Positions 8,753 to 18,100 of a stretch of 64,000 nucleotides of DNA are shown piece by piece. The position numbers were made by a program, and so were the translations under genes. Below the pieces are notes generated by a model that saw only the letters and a program-made list of their open reading frames with translations, made no database searches and was not told the DNA's origin. The DNA comes from M3007 sp031373665 (GTDB taxonomy: Bacteria; Bacteroidota; Bacteroidia; Chitinophagales; Saprospiraceae), in assembly GCA_031373665.1 (NCBI GenBank), contig JANMMZ010000010.1:13998-77997 (forward strand), given 5' to 3'. Each line of letters starts with the position of its first letter. The first letter of the stretch is position 1.

Positions 8753-11700
8753 TTACAAAACCCTCGGCGCCAATATTTTATACATGACTGGCGTAATGAT
8801 TCTTGAGAGTAGGGTAGAGGAGATCAAGCCTCCAATCAACACATACGCCAGCGGCGAGTAAAGAGGGTTTTCTTCCACTGCTATCGGTATCAATCCGCCA
8901 ATAGCCGTTAAGGAAGTCAATAATATAGGTACAAAACGAATTTCACCTGCTTCCTGTATTGCCTCCGTCAATCCATAACCTTCCGCTCGTAACTGATTGG
9001 TAAAATCAACAAGCAATATAGAGTTTTTGACCTCAATACCCATGAGCGCGATTAGGCCTACTGCCACAGTGAATGAAAATGGATACCCAGTAGCCAAGAG
9101 CATCAAAATAGCACCAATAATGCCCAAAGGGATTACGGAAAGTACTATGATGGTGCTTTTGAAAGTTTTAAACTCAAGAATCAGTACGGCTAGTAGCCCA
9201 AATACGGTCAATAGAATAATCGGTCCTAATCCGCCAAAAGACCGCTCCGCGCTTTCTACTTCCCCAGCCATTTTATATGAATAGCCGTTAGGGAAATCCA
9301 TTTTTTCAAGTTTTTGCCTGATTTGGTTGTTTAATGCTCCAGCCATATACCCGCTTTTCACGCTGGCGGTCACGGCTGTAAAACGATCTTTGTCATAGTG
9401 CTGTATGTAATTGGGCGAAGGCTTAAATTGAATATCAGCCACTTGACTAATGGGGAAAGCCGTACCGGGTATATTGTTAACATAGAGGTTTTTAAGCGCG
9501 TCTAAACTATTATGTGCGCCTGTTTTAGGCACTGATATGGTAATGTTGTACTCTTTACTATCCACTTCGTTGGTGAAAGTACCCACGCTCAGTCCGGCTA
9601 TGGCCAAGCGAACCATCCGGTCTATTTCCGCTATCGGAATGCCTAAAGAGACCGCTTTATCCTTATTTATTTGTACTTGAATGTCCGTTTTGATGGTAGC
9701 AATTGGATTATCAACGTACATTGTACCTTCGGTGGCGGCCAAAAGATTTTCTACCTGTGCTGCCACCGATCTCAATGAATCCAAGTTGTCGCCAAATACC
9801 CTTATAGCAATGGGAGCCTCTATAGGTGGGCCTTGTTCAAAATTTTTCACATTAATGACTGCGCCAGGTATATTTTTAAACTTCTCCCTCAATTCATCTA
9901 AAAAGGCGATTTTGATTGGTGGAGGCGTTTTTTCCTGAAGTTGCACAAATATCTGGGCATAGTCGGTGGCCTCTGTTTCTCTAATGACATTATAGTAAAT
10001 GCGTGGATTACCCCTACCTACATTGGTAGCGATCCAAGTTACTTTGGCGGCGGTGCCATGTCCTGGATAAATAGAAATAGGGTTTTCAGACTCGGAATTC
10101 CGCCGACTGAAATCACTTGACCTAAAGCCTTCGGCTGTATATTCATTCAATACCGAATCTACCATTTGGACTACTCGATTGGTTTCTTGCAGGCTGGTTC
10201 CAGCGGCTGTTTCCACATCTATATAAAACATAGGCCGTTCGCTGGCTGGGAACACAGCCGAACCTGCTCGCCCTGCAATACATAGGCTACCCACAAACAA
10301 GGCAATGGCTACCAGTATTGTTTTGGCTGGATGCTCCAAAGCCACGTGCAATAATCGGGCATAGGTGCCTGAAATCATCCATTTCAAACCTCGTAAAAAC
10401 ATATTTCCCTTGGGATTGTGGTGCGCTGAAAGCACCCGACTGCTCAAAAACGGTACAATCGTAATAGATACAAACAAAGATGCCAATATGGTGAGTACCA
10501 CTGCCATTGGTAGAGAACGGATGAAATCACCAGATGCTTCTGGTAAATAAATCAATGGTAAAAATGCCAAGACTAAGGTAGCGGTGCATCCCAATACTGC
10601 AAGCCCAATTTGTTTGGTGGCCAATATTGCGGCATCGCGGCGGTTATAACCATCCCGCATCCAGCGTTCTATGTTTTCGACCACTACAATACTGTCATCC
10701 ACCAATATACCCAATGCTATGATGAAGCCCACGATGCTCAATTGGTTCAAAGAGTAGCCCAGTTTATCCAAAGCAAACAAACCAATTGAAATACTTAAGG
10801 GTATGGAAATCATCACAACCAATGCAGCCCTCCAACCCAAGGGCAACAACGTAAGAAGTACCAATAAGATGGCAATCCCAAAATCCTTAGCAAAACGGGT
10901 CAACCGTTTCCTAACCGAGTCATTTTGGTCAAAAACTTTTACGTAGTCCATATTTTTGGGTAAGGCACTTCGCCAAGTAGCCACTTTTTTATTGACTGCA
11001 TCACCGACCTCAAATATGTTTTGTCCATCTTTCATGGTAGCTGTCACCCATACACATCGGATTCCGTTTACACGAGCCAAATGCCTTGGTTCTTCATATG
11101 CCCATTCCACTTCGGCTAAGTCCTTGAGGTGCAGAATTCTACCATTTTGACCATTGACTAAGGTGTTTTTGATCTCCTCCAAATTTGCATAATCGCCACT
11201 GGTTTCTACATTGAAACTTCTGGTTCCCATTTCGACCGAACCGCCCGGTATGCTGAGGTTTTCGCTTTGTAAGGCACCAAAAACACGATTAATGGCCACG
11301 TTTTCAGAGGCCATTTTTGGCAAGTTGAGGCTGATTCTTACTTCCCGTTTGGGGAATCCCCACACCTTGGAAGCCTTTACACCTGGTATCTTCTCTAGCG
11401 CCTCTTGCAATCGTTCAGCCTCTTTACGCAAGTCGGCATAACTGGCATTTTCAGATACAATACCACCTTGCAAAATGGCCACATCTGAAGATGAAAACCG
11501 CTGTATTTGCAACCGATAAATATCTTGGGGCAGGTCTGGCCGCACAGCATTTACTTCACGTACTACTTCCTCGTATTTTTTATCGGTATCTTCTCCATGC
11601 TTAAACTCTATCGTAATGAGCGAAATTCCATTGAAAGAAAAAGAGCGCATCCGATCAATATTCTCCAAAGAGCCCAATCGCGACTCTATTTTATCCGTAA

Positions 11701-11887
11701 TTTTATTTTCTATTTCGGCTGGGCCTGCTCCAGGATACACTACTACAACATTATACCCAGGAGGCGAAAACTTGGGATCTTCTGCACGGGGCATCGTAAT
11801 GAGCGCACCAATACCCAGAGCCATCACAAAACAAAAAACAATGAAGGTGAATTGGCTGTTTTTTACTGAGAATTCTGCTATTTTCAT
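8753..11887 (-). CDS. RND efflux pump permease (AcrB/HAE-type)
   Basis: 1044 aa, the usual length. It has one N-terminal membrane segment, a large periplasmic loop, a membrane block with GILVDDSIVVVENIERWM (the two adjacent Asp of the TM4 proton relay), a second periplasmic loop, and a final block with GLIALMGIEVKNSILLVDF, where the Lys corresponds to the TM10 relay Lys. The DD pair and the lack of a Met-rich path favour a hydrophobic/amphiphilic substrate pump over CusA-type metal efflux; the substrate is unknown. It is the last gene of the operon tolC-like, adaptor, pump, and its ATG overlaps the adaptor stop by four bases. Confidence 0.95.
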   Translation of the reverse strand: MKIAEFSVKNSQFTFIVFCFVMALGIGALITMPRAEDPKFSPPGYNVVVVYPGAGPAEIENKITDKIESRLGSLENIDRMRSFSFNGISLITIEFKHGEDTDKKYEEVVREVNAVRPDLPQDIYRLQIQRFSSSDVAILQGGIVSENASYADLRKEAERLQEALEKIPGVKASKVWGFPKREVRISLNLPKMASENVAINRVFGALQSENLSIPGGSVEMGTRSFNVETSGDYANLEEIKNTLVNGQNGRILHLKDLAEVEWAYEEPRHLARVNGIRCVWVTATMKDGQNIFEVGDAVNKKVATWRSALPKNMDYVKVFDQNDSVRKRLTRFAKDFGIAILLVLLTLLPLGWRAALVVMISIPLSISIGLFALDKLGYSLNQLSIVGFIIALGILVDDSIVVVENIERWMRDGYNRRDAAILATKQIGLAVLGCTATLVLAFLPLIYLPEASGDFIRSLPMAVVLTILASLFVSITIVPFLSSRVLSAHHNPKGNMFLRGLKWMISGTYARLLHVALEHPAKTILVAIALFVGSLCIAGRAGSAVFPASERPMFYIDVETAAGTSLQETNRVVQMVDSVLNEYTAEGFRSSDFSRRNSESENPISIYPGHGTAAKVTWIATNVGRGNPRIYYNVIRETEATDYAQIFVQLQEKTPPPIKIAFLDELREKFKNIPGAVINVKNFEQGPPIEAPIAIRVFGDNLDSLRSVAAQVENLLAATEGTMYVDNPIATIKTDIQVQINKDKAVSLGIPIAEIDRMVRLAIAGLSVGTFTNEVDSKEYNITISVPKTGAHNSLDALKNLYVNNIPGTAFPISQVADIQFKPSPNYIQHYDKDRFTAVTASVKSGYMAGALNNQIRQKLEKMDFPNGYSYKMAGEVESAERSFGGLGPIILLTVFGLLAVLILEFKTFKSTIIVLSVIPLGIIGAILMLLATGYPFSFTVAVGLIALMGIEVKNSILLVDFTNQLRAEGYGLTEAIQEAGEIRFVPILLTSLTAIGGLIPIAVEENPLYSPLAYVLIGGLISSTLLSRIITPVMYKILAPRVL

Positions 11888-12945
11888 AGTTTTTTTACTT
11901 TTTTCTTTTCAGTTAAATAAGGCGCGCCTTTGGTTACGACTTCCTTGATTCCATCCAATCCATGAGCGATGATTACCTGATTGCCTTCCATGAAGGCTAT
12001 TTGTACTGGTATTTTTTTGACTGAAGTACCATCATTTTCCAAGGCAAAAACAAAGGCTAACTTTGCGTCGCCTTCTACAATCGCCTCGATAGGTACTATC
12101 GTATATAATCTTGATTGCGAAGGGGTTATATCCACTTGCGCAAACAAACCGGGGACAAATCGTTTCCCTTGAGGTTGTACTTTTATCTCGATGGGGTAGA
12201 GTCCACTCTGAGGGTCGGCAGACGCAGGCAACTCACTTATTTTTCCATTAAAAACCGTCTCTGGATAAGCATCCATGATCACCTTTGCACTCATACCAAG
12301 GTTCAGTCTAGCCCAATCTCGGTCGCTGACATTAACTTTTACTGCCCAATCATCGGTGCCAGTTTCAAACAATACGAAGATAGGCATACCGGGGCCAGTT
12401 ATTTCGCCTTCATTCATGACTTGCTTGATGATTTTGCCACCACGGGTAGCCCTGATTTCAGCATATTGCTGGTTAAATGTTGCGATACGGGCAGTTTCCT
12501 TGGCTAAGTCTCGGCCAGTAGTGGCGTTTTGAACCAGTTCAAGGGTGGCACTACTATCTTTGTACAAGCCTTCTACACGAGATAAGTCACGCTCCGATTT
12601 TTGCAATCCATACTGGGCTTGGGTAACTTGAGCGTCTATTTCAGTTTTATCGAGGGTGGCCAGCAGTTGTCCGGGTCTAACCAGATCACCTTCTTTAACG
12701 TACAGTTTTCGAATAATACCGCCGATCTTAAACGATAAACGTTGTTCATCGGTGGAGGTTAAAATACCGCTGGCATGTATTGGAATGGAAATGCTTTTTT
12801 GAGATACCAGAGCCGTTGTCACGGGTATTTCATCGGCTACGGGCATTGGGGGAGCGACTGCTTCCACCTTGCCTCCACAGTGAAACATAAACAAGGCTAT
12901 GCCAATGATGAATGCGAAAAAGTATAATTTTGAAATATATTTCAT
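11884..12945 (-). CDS. RND periplasmic adaptor (membrane fusion protein), lipoprotein
   Basis: 353 aa from the chosen start. The ATG at 12945 is preferred because MKYISKLYFFAFIIGIALF followed by MFHC makes a lipoprotein signal with Cys; an ATG seven codons upstream (12966) would put a hydrophilic tail in front of it. The domain order is typical: a barrel-sandwich/lipoyl half (GIIRKLYVKEGDLVRPGQ), a coiled-coil hairpin (about 110-165), the second lipoyl half (RATRGGKIIKQVMNEGEI), then beta-barrel and membrane-proximal domains. It bridges the inner-membrane pump and the outer-membrane channel. It sits 32 bases downstream of the TolC-like gene and overlaps the pump gene. Confidence 0.92.
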   Translation of the reverse strand: MKYISKLYFFAFIIGIALFMFHCGGKVEAVAPPMPVADEIPVTTALVSQKSISIPIHASGILTSTDEQRLSFKIGGIIRKLYVKEGDLVRPGQLLATLDKTEIDAQVTQAQYGLQKSERDLSRVEGLYKDSSATLELVQNATTGRDLAKETARIATFNQQYAEIRATRGGKIIKQVMNEGEITGPGMPIFVLFETGTDDWAVKVNVSDRDWARLNLGMSAKVIMDAYPETVFNGKISELPASADPQSGLYPIEIKVQPQGKRFVPGLFAQVDITPSQSRLYTIVPIEAIVEGDAKLAFVFALENDGTSVKKIPVQIAFMEGNQVIIAHGLDGIKEVVTKGAPYLTEKKKVKKL

Positions 12946-12977
12946 GTGTATGATATTGAAATTCAATTTTTATGGAA

Positions 12978-14354
12978 TCAAAGTCCTGATGCCTTGAGGA
13001 GCATAGATTCTTTTACTAAAATATCTGATTGATTGATCAAATGTTGCAACCGAGCAATCGTCACCCTGTTTTGGGCATTGAGCCACTCCAAGAGTAGTAC
13101 TTGACCTGCTCGATATTTATTGTTGACAATCCGAAAAGTTTCTTCAGTTGCATTAATTCCAAACTGAGAAGCCTTCAGACCATTGCGGGCTGTTTCTAAT
13201 TCGTTCCAGTTGTTTGTTATTTGTAATGCCACTTGTTGTTTTACTTGGTCAAACTGAGTATTTATTTTTTCTTGTTCTATACGGGCTTGCTGGGTTTTTA
13301 TCTTGCGCTGGCCAGCGTCATAAAGATCATAGGTAAGGCCAACTCTTGCCAACACAAATGCTTGATTGTCAAGCAAATGATATCCAAAGCCTTGAAAGCC
13401 CGTTTCTCCACCCAAGTAGATGTCTGGGCGTTTTAGATTGGCCTCATTGCGTTTAATATCCAAGGCGGAAGCATTTATTCCAGATCTGATGGCTTCAAAT
13501 TCTTTCCGTTTTTCAGGCGACATCTGAATCAGTTCCATCAGGTTATAATTAGGCACCAATGCTTTTAATAACCCGGTATCAATCTTTATTTCACTCTGCA
13601 AATCCTTGAAAACGAGGTAGTTAAAGTATGATTTGGCCGAGTTTTGGAGATTTGTAAGTTTGTATATTTCTTGCTCCGTCTTACTTAGTTCATACTCAGC
13701 CGTAATTACCAAATCACGGGTTGCTACATTATTTTTTACCAATGATTCATTGAAGCGTTTCAATTCTACCAACACTGTTTTGGTGCTTTGCCAAATACCC
13801 TCGGCTTCCAACGCTTGTAAATACTGGATATAAGCCACTTCAATTTCGTGCCTGATCTCATTTTCTAGAGCCATTTTTTTGGCTGCCTCGCTCTGGTAAA
13901 GCATATCTTGTATCTGCCTATTGTATTTCAGATCGGTATTGTAAATTGGGTATGAAAACTGTACCTTAGTCTCCTGAAAGTTATTTGGCAAGAAGTTAAT
14001 CTCTTGGTTTTTTAACTCAGGGTACAGTAGTGATCCGGGTGCTACCACGGCATTGATGGCATTCAGGTTTTCATAGACGGGGTTAAATAAGTCACCAATC
14101 GGAAATTGGATGTTACGACCGCCTGCAGCAAGTGTGTAATTGGCTTCAAAACTCAGTTTAGGGTAAAACAATGCTTTGGATTGCCGTATGTTTTCCTGTG
14201 CTTTTTGCAAGTTCAGTTGTTGTTGCTTTATCTGTAGATTTTTAGATAAGCCCTCCGTTATATAAGATTCTAAAACCTGCGATTTTTGCCCAAATAGGAT
14301 GGGCGCCTGTAAGGCAGCACTAAAAATAATTAAAAAAACAGTGTGGTACTTCAT
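12978..14354 (-). CDS. TolC-family outer-membrane efflux channel
   Basis: 458 aa. The signal peptide ends near PILFGQ (residue 23). The remainder is the duplicated TolC/OEP pattern: long alpha-helical stretches rich in Gln, Asn and Glu (about 40-90, 150-245, 345-450) separated by short beta-strand regions. It forms the trimeric outer-membrane tunnel of the tripartite pump encoded by the next two genes, and it is the promoter-proximal gene of the operon. The 150 bases upstream are AT-rich; no TetR-type regulator is adjacent and no clear TAnnTTTG element was found, so regulation is not visible. Confidence 0.92.
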   Translation of the reverse strand: MKYHTVFLIIFSAALQAPILFGQKSQVLESYITEGLSKNLQIKQQQLNLQKAQENIRQSKALFYPKLSFEANYTLAAGGRNIQFPIGDLFNPVYENLNAINAVVAPGSLLYPELKNQEINFLPNNFQETKVQFSYPIYNTDLKYNRQIQDMLYQSEAAKKMALENEIRHEIEVAYIQYLQALEAEGIWQSTKTVLVELKRFNESLVKNNVATRDLVITAEYELSKTEQEIYKLTNLQNSAKSYFNYLVFKDLQSEIKIDTGLLKALVPNYNLMELIQMSPEKRKEFEAIRSGINASALDIKRNEANLKRPDIYLGGETGFQGFGYHLLDNQAFVLARVGLTYDLYDAGQRKIKTQQARIEQEKINTQFDQVKQQVALQITNNWNELETARNGLKASQFGINATEETFRIVNNKYRAGQVLLLEWLNAQNRVTIARLQHLINQSDILVKESMLLKASGL

Positions 14355-14504
14355 GAATGAAAGTAGTTATCAGTTCGTATTTTGCGGATAAGCAAAATGA
14401 TATTAAGCATTACTAAACAAGCACAAAGGAACCTTGTTTCGCAATACTATGCAACAAAAAAGCGGTGAATGGTCGAATTTTTGGTTTGAATGGTAGGATA
14501 GTTT

Positions 14505-15191
14505 TTATCCTGAATATTTCTCCCAAAGATCAGGCCTTCGGGTCTGGGTACGTAAAATACTTTGTTCGTGCCGCCAATCTTCTATGAGTTTATCATTTCC
14601 TGACAGTAGTACTTCTGGCACAGGTATTTCTTCCCAAATGGCAGGTCGGGTGTAAACGGGTGGAGCCAATAAATCATCTTGAAAACTATCAAAAAGAGCC
14701 GATGATTCATCGTTTAATACGCCTGGAATGAGTCGGCCAACGGCATCCACGATAATGGCAGCCGCCAATTCGCCACCAGATAATACATAGTCACCTATGC
14801 TAATTTCCAAGGTTACATATTTCTCTCTGATACGCTCGTCTATACCTTTATAGTGGCCACAGATAATCATTACATTGCCGTGAAGGCTGAGGCGGTTGCA
14901 AATACCTTGGTTTAATGTATGTCCATCGGGGGTCGTATAGATGATCTCATCGTAGTTGCGCTCGGCTTTCAAAAGATTGATACAGGCTGCTAAGGGCTCT
15001 GCTTTCATCACCATGCCTGCCCCGCCCCCAAACTGATAATCGTCCACCTGACGGTGTTTGCCACTCCCAAAATCGCGCAAAGGGTGCAGATATACTTCTA
15101 GTAAGCCTTTATCTTTGGCGCGTTTCATGATCGAGTGGTTGAGTGGGCTTTCGATCAGTTCTGGTAAAACAGTGATAATATCAAATCGCAT
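14505..15191 (-). CDS. trmD: tRNA (guanine-37-N1)-methyltransferase
   Basis: 228 aa, the usual length. Motifs of the SPOUT trefoil-knot enzyme are all visible: FDIITVLPE at the start, HRQVDDYQFGGGAGMVM, ICGHYKGIDERI, and the SAM-binding knot EISIGDYVLSGGELAA. It methylates N1 of G37 next to the anticodon to prevent +1 frameshifting. In many bacteria trmD sits with rpsP, rimM and rplS; none is present here. It follows the CotH-like gene by 19 bases on the same strand, suggesting a two-gene transcript. Confidence 0.97.
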   Translation of the reverse strand: MRFDIITVLPELIESPLNHSIMKRAKDKGLLEVYLHPLRDFGSGKHRQVDDYQFGGGAGMVMKAEPLAACINLLKAERNYDEIIYTTPDGHTLNQGICNRLSLHGNVMIICGHYKGIDERIREKYVTLEISIGDYVLSGGELAAAIIVDAVGRLIPGVLNDESSALFDSFQDDLLAPPVYTRPAIWEEIPVPEVLLSGNDKLIEDWRHEQSILRTQTRRPDLWEKYSG

Positions 15192-15210
15192 AGGAGAGTC
15201 GGGTTCTTAA

Positions 15211-16233
15211 TTAGTCCGTTTGGGGCATTTTTAGCATCTGAGGAATAATATCCTTGCCTTCTAAACCAATAAAAAAAGAATCTAGGTAGGCTATCATATC
15301 TTCGGAGGTTTGGCGATTCAAGTATTTGGATTGGCAAATCTCTTTGAGTTGTTTTCGGGAAGATTTTAAGACTTGGAGTGCTTTTTTTAAAGCATCTTCT
15401 TTAATTCCATTTGCCATTAAAAAACGATCTTTTACCGTTTTTAAGCCGCTTTCAGAAGATGGGCTAGCGTATGGAGCCCCTACAAGCCCCGAAAAGTCGA
15501 AGTCATATGGAACAACCAATACTTTCCCATTTTCTGTGGATTTGATTAAGCGGACATTGCGCATCATAGATACGTCCCAGTCGGTATTGCCGATCATGTA
15601 CTCAAATAAAGCGACCAATGCTGCTTGGTTCATAATTAGACTATCGGGCGATATGCCATATTCTTCTACCAAAGTTCCTTTTAACCGATGGGTCATCTCC
15701 TCTTCATCCTCTAAAAGGATGGCATACATGGCTTTTTTTGATTTCTCTACGTGCAAATCACGAATGCTCAGTTTGATCAACCGTGCTTTGGTGCTGGCTC
15801 CGGTAATGGACTCAAACATTTTATAAGCCAAATATTCTTTCACCAGCAATTGGTCCCCCAGATCTGTATCATAGCAAGGTAAAACCAGTTTGATTTCATT
15901 GAAGGTGTCAAGACCAGATGCCGTAATATCTTTCTTTTTGAATTTGATCTTTAAAGGCGGTATTTCTGCAACTTTTCTCCGGTATCGTCCCCTTGGTTTT
16001 AGTTCCACTTTATAGATGGTTCCATCTTCTGTGGTTAACGTTCCAGGAAAATATTGATTTGTTTTTTTTCCTGCGATGATATTGGTAATGTCTGCCTCCA
16101 ATAAAATTTTGGGCGTTTCACTTGAGGTCAGATGTTCAAATATAGTCTTGGTCTGGCCTGAAAGCCCTACCGAAGTCCATATGAAAAACAGAAAAATCGA
16201 AACAATTGTGACTAAATAGCGATATGCTTTCAT
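15211..16233 (-). CDS. CotH-kinase-like secreted protein
   Basis: 340 aa. An N-terminal hydrophobic signal (residues 8-26, ending GLSGQ) indicates export. The core has features of the CotH fold: IKLVLPCYDTD, a LVKEYLAYKMFE helix, then IGNTDWDVSMMRNVRLI and VVPYDFDFSGL. This resembles the N-D..RN and DFD elements of CotH-type spore-coat kinases. CotH family members phosphorylate proteins; activity here is inference, and the N-terminal glycine-rich ATP loop is not obvious. It precedes trmD by 19 bases, a surprising context for a secreted protein. Confidence 0.6.
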   Translation of the reverse strand: MKAYRYLVTIVSIFLFFIWTSVGLSGQTKTIFEHLTSSETPKILLEADITNIIAGKKTNQYFPGTLTTEDGTIYKVELKPRGRYRRKVAEIPPLKIKFKKKDITASGLDTFNEIKLVLPCYDTDLGDQLLVKEYLAYKMFESITGASTKARLIKLSIRDLHVEKSKKAMYAILLEDEEEMTHRLKGTLVEEYGISPDSLIMNQAALVALFEYMIGNTDWDVSMMRNVRLIKSTENGKVLVVPYDFDFSGLVGAPYASPSSESGLKTVKDRFLMANGIKEDALKKALQVLKSSRKQLKEICQSKYLNRQTSEDMIAYLDSFFIGLEGKDIIPQMLKMPQTD

Positions 16234-16395
16234 TATTTCAGAATTTTATTCCGAATAAAAAGATGAAGTTTGTACAATGATTTTTTTAGTATCGTGCAAA
16301 GATAATGATTCAAAATGAACTAAAAAATATTAGGCTCACATTTTTAATATTAATACTTTGCTATACTGCGACATCTACAATTGAAAAAACATTCT

Positions 16396-16403
16396 TACTT
16401 TTG
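16396..16403 (+). promoter_or_regulatory. TACTTTTG -7 element of the M43 protease gene
   Basis: Exact TAnnTTTG match 43 bases before the ATG at 16447, in an AT-rich region divergent from the CotH-like gene. No TTTG at N18-N23 upstream. Confidence 0.45.
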
Positions 16404-16446
16404 CATCTTAGTATTTTTATCAATGATGTTCTAATTCATACAAATA

Positions 16447-17994
16447 ATGAAAAAAATTATTCTTTCCATTGCATTTACAGTAGGCGCACTAGCCTTTGCT
16501 GGAGCGCAGCATACTCATACTGGAGCCTGTGGCACATCTTATGAAGACCAAGTCATTATGGATGCCAAATTTGAGGCTGATAGGCTTATTTCACAGCCTA
16601 GTGTATCTGATCGTGGGGTTATTCGCTATGTTCCAATTCACTTCCACTTGGTGGCTGACGGTGCTGGTGTCGGTCGTATTAAAGAGATGAAAGTATTGGA
16701 TCAACTTTGCGACTTGAATGAGTCTTACGGTGCATATGACGTACAGTTTTATTTAAGCCCCCATCCTACTCATGGACTTTTTGACAAGTCTATCAATCAT
16801 GATGGCGTTTATACCGACCAATCCAATACTTTTTTGATGCAAAATCGCAGACATGCGAATGCAGTCAATATATTTGTGGTCAATGTAGCAGAGTCTGGTA
16901 ACAACCAACCAGGTGTCACATTGGCTTATTACTCTCCTCCACGTGATTGGGTGGTGAGTAAAAAAAGCGAGATTAGTGGTAATGGAAATGGTACCATTCC
17001 TCATGAAGTAGGCCATTTTTTCTCCTTAAAACACACTTTTTTTGGTTGGGAATCCGGGTCATTTACATCAACATCTCCCGGCTGGCCAGTAGCCCCACCT
17101 GTCTCACCGGCTGGTGTACCTACCGAGTTAGTGGATGGGTCTAATTGTTTGACGGCAGGCGATGGTATCTGTGATACACCTCCAGATTATAATTTTGGCT
17201 TTGGTTGGTCCGGTTGCACACCCTATACTGGTGGTGCACAAGACCCTACGGGAGTATTAGTTGATCCTATGGAAAATAATTTTATGAGTTACTTTATAGG
17301 CTGTAACCCATACCAATTCACGCAGGGGCAGATAGACGTGGTTAAGCAAAACTTAGACCTCTCTTCGCGCAATTACTTAGACAATACCTATTCTCCAGTT
17401 GGAGAAAACGTAGAATCTCCTGATGATTTGATTCTAAATCCACCCAACAATGAGACTGTACCTTTTTATAACAGTGTGAAACTTGAGTGGTTGCCTGTTA
17501 CTGGAGCATCGCATTACTTGGTTGAAATAGACCGCACTTCAGGATATGGTTCTCCCAGCGCGCAATTGTTTATTATGACTGAAACTTCCAAAGAGTTGTA
17601 TAATTTGGCGCCAAATACTACTTATTACTGGAGAGTACGTCCCTTTAACTATAGCAGCAGTTGCGCGGTTGTTAAACAGCGTATCTTGAAAACCAATGAT
17701 ATTGCATCTGATCTCAATGAGATTAACTATGTACAGGATATCAAACTTGCACCCAATCCAGTAGAAAATGGAGGCTCTGCCACACTTTCTCTGAATGCTG
17801 CAAAGGCTTTTGAGGCAAATGTCACAATGGTAGATGCATTGGGTCGTCAAGTAGCCGACTTGGGAACTAAGCGTTTTGAAAGTGGCGAAAACCTCACTGA
17901 AATTCCTACAGAATCTTTGGCTAATGGCCTATATTTCGTAGTACTTGAAAGTGATTTAGGTCGCAATGTGATGCGTTTGGCGGTTTTGAGATAA
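16447..17994 (+). CDS. Secreted M43-type zinc metalloprotease with fibronectin III-like domain and T9SS type A tail
   Basis: 515 aa. The signal peptide ends near LAFAGAQ. The catalytic site is HEVGHFFSLKHTF, with His186, Glu187, His190 and His196. Downstream, GDGICDTPPDYNFG and the Met-turn NNFMSYF near residue 280 fit pappalysin-type M43 proteases. The usual Gly of HExxHxxGxxH is Ser here. Residues about 325-425 look like a fibronectin type III domain (KLEWLPVTGASHYLVEID, APNTTYYWRVRPF). The C-terminal ~80 residues (LAPNPVENGGSATLSL, then LANGLYFVVLES) are a T9SS type A sorting domain. The protein is probably a cell-surface or secreted protease. A strong terminator follows. Confidence 0.92.
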   Translation: MKKIILSIAFTVGALAFAGAQHTHTGACGTSYEDQVIMDAKFEADRLISQPSVSDRGVIRYVPIHFHLVADGAGVGRIKEMKVLDQLCDLNESYGAYDVQFYLSPHPTHGLFDKSINHDGVYTDQSNTFLMQNRRHANAVNIFVVNVAESGNNQPGVTLAYYSPPRDWVVSKKSEISGNGNGTIPHEVGHFFSLKHTFFGWESGSFTSTSPGWPVAPPVSPAGVPTELVDGSNCLTAGDGICDTPPDYNFGFGWSGCTPYTGGAQDPTGVLVDPMENNFMSYFIGCNPYQFTQGQIDVVKQNLDLSSRNYLDNTYSPVGENVESPDDLILNPPNNETVPFYNSVKLEWLPVTGASHYLVEIDRTSGYGSPSAQLFIMTETSKELYNLAPNTTYYWRVRPFNYSSSCAVVKQRILKTNDIASDLNEINYVQDIKLAPNPVENGGSATLSLNAAKAFEANVTMVDALGRQVADLGTKRFESGENLTEIPTESLANGLYFVVLESDLGRNVMRLAVLR

Positions 17995-18014
17995 TCAAAT
18001 TCAATCAGGTTCAT

Positions 18015-18072
18015 AAAGATGACCGATATAGAATCAATGCTGCGCATTATTTCTATATCGGTCATCTTTTTT
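18015..18072 (+). terminator. Strong intrinsic terminator after the M43 protease gene
   Basis: A perfect 19-bp stem at 18015-18033 and 18051-18069 (arm AAAGATGACCGATATAGAA) with a 17-base loop, ending in a T run to 18072. It ends 29 bases before the proposed TTG start of the next gene. Confidence 0.9.
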
Positions 18073-18100
18073 AAAAGAACTCAAAAAGACTCAACCCACC

